Positions 43,270 to 54,359 of a stretch of DNA of 64,000 nucleotides are shown in pieces. Below the pieces are notes generated by a model. It searched no databases. It had not been told where the DNA came from and saw nothing but the letters and a program-made list of their open reading frames with translations. The stretch spans positions 1,425,001 to 1,489,000 of the forward strand of contig CAHIKZ030005207.1 in NCBI GenBank assembly GCA_903632075.3. The letters run 5' to 3'. Source of the stretch: Acanthosepion pharaonis (Eukaryota > Mollusca > Cephalopoda > Sepiida > Sepiidae). A program made the position numbers and the translations under genes. Position 1 is the stretch's first letter; each line of letters starts with the position of its first letter.

Positions 43270-43560
43270 AGAAACGGCTCGAACTGAAGAATTGGAGAGC
43301 CGAGTTCGAATTCCAGTCGAATCCCTTACATTTACTTACGTGCAAATACCCTTGGGAAAGGTATGGATCTTCTTCCCCCAGCTATGGGTAAATAGCAGGA
43401 CAGACCACCTTCTATAACCTTGGATGGCAACTGGCCAACCGCAGAAAGAAATGGCAACCTACTGCGGGAAAAAATCTGCCTCGTCAGTCATGTATCGAAA
43501 GATACATGATCGCCCAAGCGTGTATCACGCATGGCACATAACTGACTGACCGAGGTATCA
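43270..43560 (+). mobile_element. SINE-B, near complete
   Basis: Head GAGAGCCGAGTTCGAATTCC (B box). Body CATTTACTTACGTGCAAATA, then CCCTTGGGAAAGGTATGGAT. Then CAGCTATGGGTAAATAGCAG, CCTTGGATGGCAACTGGCC, TCGTCAGTCATGTATCGAAA. Tail ACATGATCGCCCAAGCGTGT, then ATCACGCATGGCACATAA and CTGACTGAC. The A box lies at the junction with the LINE and is degraded. Confidence 0.85.
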
Positions 43561-44129
43561 GAGATCTATAGGTGGGAAGTGCGTGAAAAGAGACTGAGTA
43601 GAACTTACGTTTGCATCTAGCTAGTTAAATAGTAAAACTTAGTTGCCAATCATGGGAGCAGTTGCAATGAAAATATTATTAGAAAGACAGAATTAAGCGA
43701 CGTCAATTCGGTGAGAAAGTGACTGAAGTCATCGATTATATGACGGACTATTCTTTCGATTTTGTCAGGAATCACGCGATGTACAGCAGGAGCACCTTAC
43801 CAGATATGGCAACAACATTCAATACGCGGACGAATGGTAGATTTATAGATGTACAAGATGGATTCTGACGAGAAAAAAAAGATCTGGCAGTGAACCAGCT
43901 TTCCTTGTGGTATGGCGTTAATATTCTTTTTTTCTTTCTCTCCGCCAGTTGCTTTTTTCTCTTATATAATTTTCTGTCGCATTCAGATAAACTTAATAAA
44001 TAATAAATACTTGAAAAGGTTTACTAAAACTAGTCAAAAGTCCTAGATATGTCTATTAAACTACATCCGGCAGGAAGGCCTCTGATAGGAGGATTTCGAG
44101 GAGCGTGGAATAACCTCTTAATTGCTGCT
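43561..44129. other. No gene seen
   Basis: Mixed-composition sequence without recognised motif. Confidence 0.35.
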
Positions 44130-44525
44130 GTTCCCAGGTCCACCCTGGCGTGTGATCGCATGATGGTAACACCTGTTAGAGTACCAGCTACGAGAAAATA
44201 GTGAAACTGATATAATTGAATATGCATACATCTGGGTTCCCCATCACTGGAATATGATTGGCTGATGTCAGCCATAAATACAGACTGACGGAGAGACCAA
44301 GTGAGAAGAGAATTGACGACGCCCATTGGACTACGCCATTGGCTATCCTATTGGTCTACACTAATTGCCTAAGCATATTACCTGCGACTACGACGAGTAC
44401 CAGTCGATTACTGCTACCGTGTACTACTTGGTTACAGTATCCAAAACCACTTAGCTACTTCGATCAAATATATCCTTTTCCGGGACATATCAGAAACTCA
44501 CAAACAAAAACTATCAAAGTATAAA
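44130..44525 (+). promoter_or_regulatory. CCAAT-box-rich, TATA-containing segment
   Basis: GATTGG at 44256-44261 is followed by ATAAATA at 44274-44280. Three more ATTGG boxes lie at 44325, 44338 and 44350, spaced 12-13 bp. The segment is less AT-rich than its surroundings. It could be a promoter, an LTR or a repeat. The overlapping ORFs have no known domain. Confidence 0.3.
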
Positions 44526-46904
44526 AATACATTGTAATAGTAACAATACATTTTTATATATAAAAAAAACAACAACAGTACATTTTGTCAACAATACATT
44601 TTATCTGTAGTTGAAGGCATACAATCGCGTTCAAAATATATTTAGTTGATGTTATGGAGTGACTTCACAGTGGAGGCTTGCAGTTGTACTAAGTCGGTCC
44701 TAAAATAGGTTCGACGTACAAAACGTTAGGAACTTGATATAATAGGTAATGACGCAGAGTAATCTAGTTGCGGTCGCTGATACTTTAGTATCCGACTAAC
44801 GGTCGTCCGGCATCGACTGACTGAGCGACACGTTACTCTTACTACTTCTACTTATTATAGGTGGGAGAGTCTATTAACTATAGAATAGGTGTGTTCCACT
44901 ATAACAGTTGAAGAAATAAAATTGTTCAAATAATTTAGAATTCGGTATTCAATAACCTATTGTCGTTGATATGCAGCTAAATAAAATCAAAAAGCCAACA
45001 TTAATGAACTCTCTCATGACATTAATCCATATTGTCACAACTTGGTAAGGGGGTCCGTAATAATAATGACAACACAGTTTAGTCTGTTTACTTCTCTTCA
45101 TGCAGAAGTGATACTCCTGCTTTTTATTCACACATAGCAATATGGCCGACACGATACTTCTGTGCCTGATTAATGTCCGAAATGATGTTTCCGTTTGCCT
45201 TAGTTCCCGGTTGCAACACATATCCTATAATTTCTTAAATTAAATTGTATTCCAAAATATCTTAAAACTACAGCATAAAATACATATATCACCGCCTCTT
45301 GTAATCATGTCAACACAAACATGTATATGCACAAATGCTGAGTATTATCTACCATGTAATCAATTGTGAAAGCAGAATAACATACTTTTATTACTTCAAA
45401 GTTCCCAAGAAAATTCGTCATTAAATGACCCATAAAGAGTTGATATGTCATTGAAGATATCAACCAACCAAACCAAGCCAAATATAGCGAAGTACTGAGA
45501 ACCAATCTCTCTATCACAACAAACGGTTCTGATTCTCTTTATAGTAGCAGCCTTATGAATATACCGTTGTAAAAACATGCAAAATATTTCATATCCGTCT
45601 GAATAATTTCTATCTCAGTCTCTGTATAATCCACCGCTGTCTGTGCATTACACACATACCTGTATAACAGGCTGTACATTTGTTCATCGAAGATCGGTTT
45701 CTGGCAACTGATTTTCTCTTCTAAGATATTACCTGTTTTCTAATCACTGTCTCTCACGCAACCGAACAGTCAACTAAATTAAAACAAACGTACCCATTTA
45801 CATAGTCACAGATCTATATCTGTTTCATATATCTATTATCTGTTAATTCCATAGTGTGTGTTTTCTGTGAGTGTGTGTATATATATATATATATAATTTC
45901 TAGAATTATTCCTCCATCTTAGCTTGCTCTTACTCGTTCTTTTTCGATACTGCCTGTCTTTTGCATTAAAATCCTTATGCTGTCTCCCCCTCCATCTTAC
46001 TTATCTATCTATCTATCTATCTGCTTTGCATCTCGTCTCAGTTATCTAACTATCGAACCAACTAAGGTAGCCCGATACGTCGATTGTCCCACTTCAGCTT
46101 GCTTTTATACTTTACAATAATGCTCCAGAAAAAAAGCTGGGATTCCTGTTTTGATTTCTATCGAGTTATTTTTCAAAGAAGACATTATCGAAGTTTGCCA
46201 TGAATACATTAAAGCAACATCAATGAATGTGGGAAGTGATCTTAATCCTGAGTGTTGTATCCAAGTTTGTTTGTTTTTTTTTGTTTTTTTTGTTTTTTTT
46301 TTTTTGTCTGTAAGTTTTTTTTTTTTTTTTGTGCTTCCCCTGTATATATGTATGTGGCCGAGTAGTTGCGTAACAAGAGAGAAGAAGAAAAAAATTCAAC
46401 ATGAGTACAACTAGAATACCGATCGAAAAATCAACATTTCAGAAGAAAAAAAAGCATATTGAACGTATTCTAAGTGATAAGCTCGAAAAATTATACAGGT
46501 TGATTATCCTTTATCCGAAATGCCTGAAACCGGAAGTTTTTTTTTATTTCTTGGGTAAAATTAATACTGATATAACATACTATATGTGAAATGCAGTTAT
46601 TTTTGTTTCTGTATATAGTTTCATTATACATTTTAATAACGTATTAATACATTTCGTTTCCGTTCTCTAACATTTGCAGTTTTGTCAGTTGACAAAATAA
46701 TAGCTTTGTTTGCTATAGTCTAAAATTAGATTAATGTTATATTTGGACTGATTTTTTTTTCTGATTGAATAACATTTTTATTTCGAAACAAAAACAAAAA
46801 TTCAACCTGAACAAATTCATATTTCTGAACGATACTGAATGAATTTATTTATAAGATGATAGGTCGTTTCGAAAAATGATGTATTACATAAATAAATGAC
46901 ACTG
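44526..46904. other. No gene seen
   Basis: Mixed unique-looking sequence with small ORFs (44949-45221 -, 45305-45578 -) lacking known motifs, (AT)n near 45880, (ATCT)n near 46005 and T-runs at 46260-46330. No confident feature. Confidence 0.4.
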
Positions 46905-47395
46905 TCTGGGCTTCACTCACTTTACCACCGCTGTCACGTGGCTTCCTGGTATCTTTGCTGCCATTACTTTAAAGGTAACTGTTCTGATGGACTTTCCTCT
47001 ATGCTACCTAAACTTAACAAATTTAAGCGTAGTACTTGATTGATAACTACGTTTTATCCTTTTAGAGTTTATATTGCTAGATGTAACCGTAAGTTCTATG
47101 CTAACAGTTTCTTCTCTCGCACTTCTCTCTTGTGAAATTCTCTTCCGGATTCTTGCTTTCTAGGCAACTTGATCTTCAAAAATTTAAATGCAATGTCGAT
47201 CGTTATCTTTTATCCTAATTCCTGTTTTTTTTTTTTTTTGGTGGTTTTTTTTTTTTTTGTTCTTTTTTGTTTGCTTTTTTTTTGTTCTCTCCCATTAATG
47301 ACGTTTATATTTTTTTCATATTCTCTTACACTCGTAACCCCTTGTGTCTTCGAGACTTTATTGCCTTGGTTAGGGTGAAGTGATTAAAAATTTTA
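46905..47395 (+). pseudogene. CR1/L2-like LINE ORF2 C-terminus and 3' end
   Basis: Across frames: CCHYFKGNCSDGLSSMLPKL (the YRYF.G.CSD.L block), then IARCNRKFYANSFFSRTSLL, an in-frame stop, NSLPDSCFLGNLIFKNLNAM. The 3' terminus CTCGTAACCCCTTGTGTCTT, then GCCTTGGTTAGGGTGAAG, is the sequence found inverted at 1.8, 7.9, 43.1 and 62.3 kb. T/G runs at 47225-47285 have expanded within the 3' UTR. Confidence 0.85.
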
Positions 47396-47939
47396 AAATA
47401 AACAAGCACTACTTTCTTTGTTTCTAATCTTAATCTTCGATACGTTAATACTTTCGTCAATTTCTTAAAAGTATCTTTCACTATTTCTATCTGCTTTGGA
47501 ATTTCTACTCAGGTAGTTGAATTTCTGTATTTGTTTACTTTGACATATCAAATACGTAACTCAGCCGTGCGTTCCGTTTTCATACAATTCGTGGTCAGTC
47601 CTTTATTCTTGCTTTCACAACTCATTTGCAGTGACGAATCTCCTATGAAACTAATGAAGCTTAAACTTCAAGGCCTCTAGTCCCAGAGGAGTTCCGGAAG
47701 CAACTTTTTTTTTATTGAGTGAATTTGTCAACGACTCAGATGCATGCATGTTATTAAAATAAGGCTATTTTAGTGATGGAATCGTAAGCCAGTGGGTTGA
47801 AGTAGCTAATGTTGACTTTAGAATATGCTCTTTATACCCATTTCATATAGCCTCAGAGTTCCTCTGTAATTGGGAAAAATTCTAAATTTTCTTGGGTGTT
47901 GGCAGCGCGCGAAACCTCAGCTGTATGGACTCGTTCACC
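47396..47939. other. No gene seen
   Basis: AT-rich, nothing recognised. Confidence 0.4.
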
Positions 47940-48131
47940 TCGCCAAAATCTATCTATTCTCTATCCATCCATCAGTCATCCATCTGTTCTTCATCTATCT
48001 ATCCATCCATCCTCCATCTATCTAGCCTCTATCTATTTGTTCTCCGTCCATCTGTCTATCTCAATCCGTTGTTCATCTATATATCCATCTACAGCCTATT
48101 CTCCATTTATCTCTCTCTCTCTATCTATCTA

Positions 48132-48191
<60 letters not shown>
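47940..48191. repeat. (ATCT/ATCC)n followed by (TA)n
   Basis: Degenerate tetranucleotide array (CTAT, CCAT, CATC) of about 190 bp, leading into about 28 TA units. The two long ORFs across it are artefacts. Confidence 0.9.
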
Positions 48192-48192
<1 letters not shown>

Positions 48193-48584
48193 TCCAACTA
48201 CATGTCGATCTATCGCCTACATTTTGGCAGTCAGATCCTCGAATCTATTTTTGTTTGTTGCATAGAGCCTCCATATCTGTTCAAAGCTTCATGAGCCCCC
48301 AAAATATAGGCCCGCCATTCATCTTTTTCTTAAATGTTCTTTAAGTTTTTTTGTTTTTTTTTAATTTGTCATTAACATCGTAAGAATGTTAAATCCAATG
48401 AAGTATTGATACTGTTGGCATAAAAGCATTATTGAAATTTGAATATTATTAAAAGTTGTATTTTATTGTCAAGACTTGCTATTACTTACCCCCCCGAAGA
48501 TATCACTAAATGGTAATGGTAAGATTATCCATTTCCATACAGGAAACATTCGCCATTCATTGGCCGAAAAGTTCATATTACTCT
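48192..48584. other. No gene seen
   Basis: AT-rich spacer. Confidence 0.4.
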
Positions 48585-48745
48585 TGGTTGAAAATTATAT
48601 CTTTGTCTTAAAACAGTTTTCCATGAAAATACGTTTATCCAAGTCCACTATCTGTTCACCCTGATTTTTTTTTTTATGCAGACGGGCTTTCCTTCCTAAA
48701 TTTTTGTTTAAGATAATGTGGAAAGTCATCATTTTGATAGGTGAC
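48585..48745. repeat. Unknown dispersed repeat, copy c
   Basis: TTTATCCAAGTCCACTATCT, then GGGCTTTCCTTCCTAAATTT and AATGTGGAAAGTCA, aligning with the two copies at 31.0 and 31.8 kb. A T10 run lies inside. Confidence 0.5.
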
Positions 48746-49180
48746 GAGATAGCTCTGGTGTAAAAGCTTTACTCTGGATTTCGTTTAAGATGAAAACTTA
48801 CTCAAGCTGACCACTGAAGGTTGTCAACAAAATAAAAGGAAAAATTAGGGAGTATAATAATGATGGCTGAAATTTTTCTTTGTTGAAATGTTTACCATGA
48901 CATCTATGAAAAGTGACCCCACTAGAGGCAAGAGATGTATGTTCGTCAACTCGGGGCTTTTTACCGATTTCGTACTGTTTACTTCCACGACTGAGAAGGT
49001 TGCGATAAAAGTCAATGAAAAGACAGAGAATGCTAGTCTAAGTTATTTCTAGAAAAATATAGTAAACAGATAATGTTTTGTTAAACTGATAAATAAGTTT
49101 ATTCAATCATTATAAACAAACATGTATTTAAAAATGTTTTAATTGTTAATGTCCATTTCAGGTAACTTCAATAATAAATT
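48746..49180. other. No gene seen
   Basis: No recognised feature. Confidence 0.4.
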
Positions 49181-49575
49181 GGCTTACTGTTATATCGAAA
49201 ACCGTTTCCAGTACGATCACATAAGTTAAGCGACGTCGAGCTTGGTCTGTACATAGATGGGTGAATGCTTGGGAATACTAGGTGCTATAAGCTTGGATGT
49301 GCGAGTGGAGTAATGGTTAACAGATCGAAATTGTTAATCGGAGAGCTGGGTGTGAATTCTCTTTGGGTTCGTTATATTCACTTATGCGCAAACAATTGGG
49401 AAAAGGTATGAATCCGCCTGTTCTCCCCCTAGCTATGAGTTAATTAGTAAGGCTTGTATCGCTAAATAAAAATTCGTACAATCTAAAAATGTTTTCTGTT
49501 TTTAAAATAACATGCTATTTGTTGATAAGCAGTAGAAAACGAATCGATTCAAAAATTCAATAATAAATTGTTTAT
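49181..49575 (+). mobile_element. SINE-A with 5S rRNA plus tRNA chimeric head
   Basis: The 5S part has a shortened start, then AGTACGATCACATAAGTTAA, GCGACGTCGAGCTTGGTC, GATGGGTGAATGCTTGGG and AATACTAGGTGCTATAAGCT. The tRNA-like part (GAGTGGAGTAATGGTTAACA, then GGTGTGAATTCTC) follows without a spacer. Body: CACTTATGCGCAAACAATTG, then TAGCTATGAGTTAATTAGTA. Tail: CGTACAATCTAAAAATGTTT, then TTTGTTGATAAGCAGTAG. It lies in opposite orientation to the SINE-A at 50.3-50.7 kb. Confidence 0.9.
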
Positions 49576-49948
49576 AGCAAATAACTAGCTTCAGGACAGC
49601 TAACACGTGTTTGCATGATAAATAACGCAGAACGGAAATGGAAATTAATATTTAAAACATTTAATACGTATTTTAACATTTTTAATTCATTTTAATCTCT
49701 ATTTTGTAATTCATCAAGTGGAAATAACTTCCTCTTATTTATTGTATTTACTCACAAAAAAAAACGAAATATTGACATTTTCTTTAAAAGAAATCCATTG
49801 AAATATGATAATTATTGTTTACTCTCTCGTCTAGAAGATAACACTCGTATAAAAAAAACATATTGAATTATGCTTCTGGCAGTATAAATTACAAAAAGAA
49901 AATGAATTTTTAAAATGTACACGGATAAATACAGACGTAGGAAAGACT
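49576..49948. other. No gene seen
   Basis: AT-rich spacer between the two inverted SINE-A copies. Confidence 0.4.
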
Positions 49949-50270
49949 TGATTGGTTGATTCGTTTTTTACGGTTTATCAACCCTTTGCAGATTATTCAA
50001 TGCCAGGAAATACATTTAGATTATCTTATTTTTTTAATAATAATGGTTTAATGGTACAAGTTACACTAATTAACCCATAGCTTGATTTTTTTTTTAAATA
50101 TATGAGTAAAATTGATTGATTTATTTATTCATTCATTTTTTACGTCTTATTAACCATTTATAGGTTACTTAAAGTCAGAAAATATTTTTAGATTGAATTT
50201 TTTTTTTAGATAGTAATGGTTTAGGAACACAAGTCCTACCTAGGTTGATTTTTTAAAAAATATTAAGAAA
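49949..50270 (-). repeat. Two extra tandem SINE-A tail units
   Basis: Two diverged repeats of about 160 bp each start (plus strand) TTGATTGGTTGATTCG and ATTGATTGATTTATTT. They share TTTTTTACG, TTATCAACC/TTATTAACC, then AGATTG/AGATTATC, AATAATGGTTTAATGG/AGTAATGGTTTAGGAA and ACAAGT. They match the 3' part of the adjacent complete SINE-A, so the SINE is followed by a trimer of its own tail. Confidence 0.75.
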
Positions 50271-50678
50271 ATTGATTCGTGCAGTCATTTTTCACGGCTT
50301 ATCAACCATTTGCAGGTTTAAATAGCCAAGAAATATTTTTATTAGATTGTAACAATTTTTGGGAGATAAATGCTTTAGTGCTACAAGTCTTATTTATTGA
50401 CCCATAATTGGGTGCGGTGGGGTGAGTTGAGAAGAGGTGGATTCATATCTATCCCAAGGGAATTTGCGCGTAAGTGGATATAATAAGCCCAACGGGAATT
50501 GGAACTCAGCACTCCGATTAACAATTCCGAGCTATTATCCATTACGCCATCAGTACATCCAAGCTTAGAGCACCTGGTATTTCCAAGCGGTCACCCATCT
50601 TGGTATTGACCACAATAGACGTTGTTTAACTTAGGTGATCGTACGGAAATCGGCGCTTCAACGCAATATGGTCGTAAG
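50271..50678 (-). mobile_element. SINE-A, full-length 5S plus tRNA chimeric head
   Basis: The best copy. Minus strand from 50678: TTACGACCATATTGCGTTGA, then AGCGCCGATTTCCGTACGAT, CACCTAAGTTAAACAACGTC, AAGATGGGTGACCGCTTGGA, AATACCAGGTGCTCTAAGCT. This is a complete 5S rRNA-like sequence with A box, intermediate element and C box. It joins TGGCGTAATGGATAATAGC (tRNA A box) and GAGTTCCAATTCCC (B box). Then the body (CACTTACGCGCAAATTCC, then CTTGGGATAGATATGAATCC) and a tail with TTGTTACAATCTAATAAAAA and GGTTGATAAGCCGTG. Confidence 0.93.
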
Positions 50679-50704
50679 CAAGTAGGAAAGAAATTTCTCG
50701 ATGA

Positions 50705-51000
50705 AAACATTTTTTAAATGTCATGTCCCTTCAGGGTGTAAGCGATCATGACTCTCAAATGATTATTTTTCGTCATCTGTGAATTATCATAGATTCTTGG
50801 GAAAGATAATCGTTTCGCCTTGCGTTTTTAGATTAGTTGCCACCAAAGGCTAGAGATCAGCGTCTACATTGCTATTTCACCGGTAGCTGGAGGGAGAAGA
50901 AACAGATTCATGTTTCACAACGTTATTTATGCGAAAGTGAGCGCAGCGGACTAGTCCAGAATTTGAACTTGACTCGCCGATTTTACTTTCTGCGTCGGCA
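50705..51000 (-). mobile_element. SINE-B (diverged) with LINE-like tail
   Basis: Minus strand: head with CGAGTCAAGTTCAAATTCTG, body CTTTCGCATAAATAACGTTG, then ACATGAATCTGTTTCTTCTC, CAGCTACCGGTGAAATAGCA, CCTTTGGTGGCAACTAATC. It ends TCATGATCGCTTACACCCTG, then AAGGGACATGACAT. That end translates as MIAYTLKGHDI, i.e. the last residues of the RTE-like ORF2 at 590-1010. Confidence 0.75.
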
Positions 51001-51174
51001 CCCCCAAAACATAAAAAATGATAATATCATCATGTACCCAAAAGCTTTCTTGGCGTTTAGTTTTCTTAATTCCACCAATGTTAAACCGTCTGTAAAGATT
51101 TTCATCAACATCAAACCGGAACACTTCATTTGCTCAAACATACCTCACTCTCTAGCCTTGAGAGATTTCAAAAG

Positions 51175-51512
51175 CGTCTCCTAACCCTTGTGGGTGACGC
51201 ATTATTCTCCACGCTTCAACCTCTCTCCAACAGGTGGAAAATGATCGGACGAAGTACATTCCCTGGTCCCGCTAAAGCAAACCACCATGGCAAGAACACG
51301 CCATGATACTTACATAATACCAAACCACCCCCATTCCCTCCATATTCCAAGTAAGTTCCACCCAAGCAGCTTCTTCCCACAAACCACTGCCCTGTTGAAT
51401 CGAACAGGCTATCTCGTTCACCTATACACACAAATGACGGACTAACGTAACTTTCTATCTCGGGTGGCTCCCAGGCCTTGTAATGGGTGGCCCGCACTAT
51501 AAAAAAAATACC
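51175..51512 (+). pseudogene. CR1/L2-like LINE ORF2 C-terminus and 3' UTR
   Basis: The plus strand reads VGDALFSTLQPLSNRW (the L..RR.VA block), a frameshifted middle with TFPGPAKA and PFPPYSK, then KQLLPTNHC and VESNRLSRSP in different frames. The 3' UTR CTTTCTATCTCGGGTGGCTC, then CCAGGCCTTG and an A-run, matches the 6830-7195 copy. More decayed than that copy. Confidence 0.7.
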
Positions 51513-52732
51513 TTTCTAAAATAAGTGTATATTTGCACTAGTTCAAAAAAAAAAACATGAAAATTGATCTCTGTGAATTTAAACTTGAAATAAGCTTACG
51601 GAGCAGCCCTTGAAGTATCCACGGCGTTTTATGAAGACGAAATGGGAGTTTATTTTTTTTTTTTTTGTTTTTTTTTTTTTTTGTTTCTGCTCGGAAGTGT
51701 TTCGTAGAGAATGTTTCAGTTGGGAAGGGCGGCGAGTAAATTTTGACGATAACAAACTAAATACTTTCGGTGAATCTAATTTTCCTCAAACGCGCTAGGT
51801 CTTTGCATTTTGATTCAACAATTAAAATTTTCAGTTAAATCGGCTGAAAATGATTGCCTCCTTTAGGGATTGTAGATATTTTGCCGATTTTAAAGATTTT
51901 TTTTTATTATTATTATCTCTGCTGTTTTCTTTTGTTTACAGTTGATTTAAGTTAATGTATAATTAAGGAACTGAAGTATTTTTAAATTTTCTATCAATTA
52001 AATAAAAAAAGCCGATTTTTTTTTAAATCAGAAAAAGATACTCCGCCTGAGTAATAGTCTTCCATAGACCAGTAATTCTTACTAGCGTTAATATCGACTG
52101 CATGTGGGAGAAGATGGCGTTAGATAACCACATTTCAGTGGATTTTTCTTGAAAAAAGAGACACAAACTTTACATCGATAAAACTAAAGACAAGAGATAA
52201 GAGGAAGTCATTTCCACTTGGTGAATTATAAAATATGTATTAAAAATGCTTAAAATTTTGTTTTCCGCTTTCATGTTATTACGTAAACACGTGTTGGCTC
52301 TTCATAACCCTCAATTGTCTGCTATAAACAATTATTGAAATAACATGGAAATGGACATTAAAACATTTTTTTTAATTACGTTTGTTTTTAATGATTGAAT
52401 GATCTCCTTATAAGTGAGAAAAAGTTACTTGTTTATTATATTTTCATGCCCTTTCCATAATTAATAATGCTTGATGAAAAATGTAGACAGTACCTTGAGG
52501 TGGACTTTTTCTAAAAGCTTTGTTGAAATCCTATAATATTGAAAACAGCCTGTGTGCTTTGCCAACTCATTTTCAAATTAAGCTAATAAAAAGAATTTAA
52601 AATTAAAACATTCTAAAATAATTTAAAAACATTGATTACTGAAAAAATTTTTAAAAAGTAATTTTGAACATTGTAAAGAGTTTATTCTTAAGAAAATACG
52701 CAAACAAATGCAAATAAAACGATTGCGTATTT
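51513..52732. other. No gene seen
   Basis: AT-rich with T-runs near 51651-51680 and 51900. No recognised element. Confidence 0.45.
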
Positions 52733-52985
52733 ACATTGTTCGGACTTATCCTCATCTTAATTGTTATATTCACGACGTTTCGGCCGATGTGCGCTCTGGT
52801 TCACTGGGGTAGATTGTCCTGGTTCCACGTGCCATGCATTTTCTGGATATTTTAGTTTTCAGTTTCGTAACTTAACTCTACAATTTTTTGTTCACCTCTG
52901 CTGTGGCCAGGTATTGAACTCACAACTCTTTGAACCAAGTCACTGGATTATTTCAACCAACGCTTTTATCAACTGAGCCTTGTGT
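52733..52985 (-). mobile_element. SINE-C, tail hairpin partly deleted
   Basis: Minus strand: head AAGGCTCAGTTGATAAAAGC and AGTTGTGAGTTCAATACCTG, middle GGCACGTGGAACCAGGAC, then ACCAGAGCGCACATCGGCCG, then AAACGTCGTGAATATAAC. The usual CTGAAGAAGGCC segment is lost, while the ...CGGCCGAAACG half remains. Confidence 0.75.
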
Positions 52986-53180
52986 CATTGAAGAAACGTT
53001 GTAAATATGGCAATAAAGATGAGGACAACAGTCCGAACAATGTAAATAGTGTAAATAATTACAATATCTCATCTCAGAAATATAGACAGATGTTGAAGGT
53101 GAATATGGCAATAAAGATGAGGACAACAGTCCGAACAATGTAAATGGTGTAAATAGTTACAATATCTCATCTCAGAAATA
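52986..53180 (+). repeat. SINE-C tail, tandemly duplicated
   Basis: TATGGCAATAAAGATGAGGA, then CAACAGTCCGAACAATGTAA and TACAATATCTCATCTCAGAA, occur twice, about 97 bp apart. The first is preceded by GAAGAAACGTTGTAAA, so it is a plus-strand SINE-C tail joined head-to-head to the minus-strand copy. Confidence 0.8.
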
Positions 53181-54359
53181 GAGACATAAGCTAATCGAGT
53201 GTGTATTATGAAATTGTACAAAGCACTACAATAACCGGAAGTGTGTATAGGTCACTGAAAATATTATACAACCTACGTTTGAATTTCTCGTGAAAACCGT
53301 TTCGCGTCAAGATGGTAATAACAGAATTACCATTGAGAAATGATTTCATTTGGAGAAGAATTGATAATTATTTTCTGATGTCGTTGAAAGAATGAAAAAA
53401 AATCTCAATTCAAATTGATAACTCAAAGATTACTGTTAGTCAAAATATTCTTATGATACGTTGATTTTACGCTTAAAAACGTCAATGTGAATATATTTTC
53501 TTAAAGTCTTTGACAATTGACACAACTGGATTGTCCATTTTTGAGGTATTGAGATTTTAGTTTGATTAAAAACAAATACTATTTACAACAGTATCTTGTG
53601 CTATCGTCTGTACCTTGCACAGCTGATGGCACTCCATTCATGGTGAGAAAATATCAGGGATTTATTGTCCACTTGAGAAAAAAATGAATATCTCTTGATT
53701 ATCACATTTTTCGATTGTGTCATGCATCGCCATCATTAAATTTCCAAATAAAATAGTCCAATTCTTCATAAAGTAATTAGTTTTATTCACGGGGTGAAGA
53801 ATTAATTTCAACTCAGAATTTTAATAAATATGAAGTTTTCAAACGAAATTAAAATTTAATTCATCGATTTTCTTAAATTTTGATCAGTAACGGCTTGTTT
53901 TGAAGGAGAGTTTTTACAGAAAAATCAGCTAAGCAATCTACCGTTCTTGCTTCAAAGAATATTGCATTTTTATTAGATCAGATTTAAGTGAATAAAAGTA
54001 AATAAAAAAAGTACCAGAATGAGAGTTGTAGAAAAGATTAATTATCTTATCTACTAAGGATTTTTAATGCTAAATTAAAAAATTAAAACCAACTCATTAC
54101 ATTTTGGTTAGGAAATTCATAACTTTGAATTTAAATCGAGTTGAAATTATTTCTGTCACTCTTAACTGTTTAAATAATTAACTTTTAACATTATAACTGA
54201 TTCTTTGGAATTGATAATAGAGAGTGGCGTATTATACTTATATTGTTCAGTGGCTTTCAAAAAGAAACTGACTAATTGATACAAGAGTTTCTTAGAAACT
54301 GTTGACGATATAAAGAATCAGCTCCATCCATATGTTATGGTTGCGTGCCAATGTTCGAG
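53181..54359. other. No gene seen
   Basis: AT-rich unique-looking sequence, no motif. Confidence 0.45.

Noticed and set aside
47892..48344. 150- and 132-codon ORFs rich in S, I, Y and L
   Set aside because: They are encoded by (ATCT)n and (TA)n microsatellites.
50561..50678. A functional 5S rRNA gene
   Set aside because: The 5S-like sequence continues directly into a tRNA-like promoter and SINE body in several copies, lacks a T-run terminator and has many substitutions.
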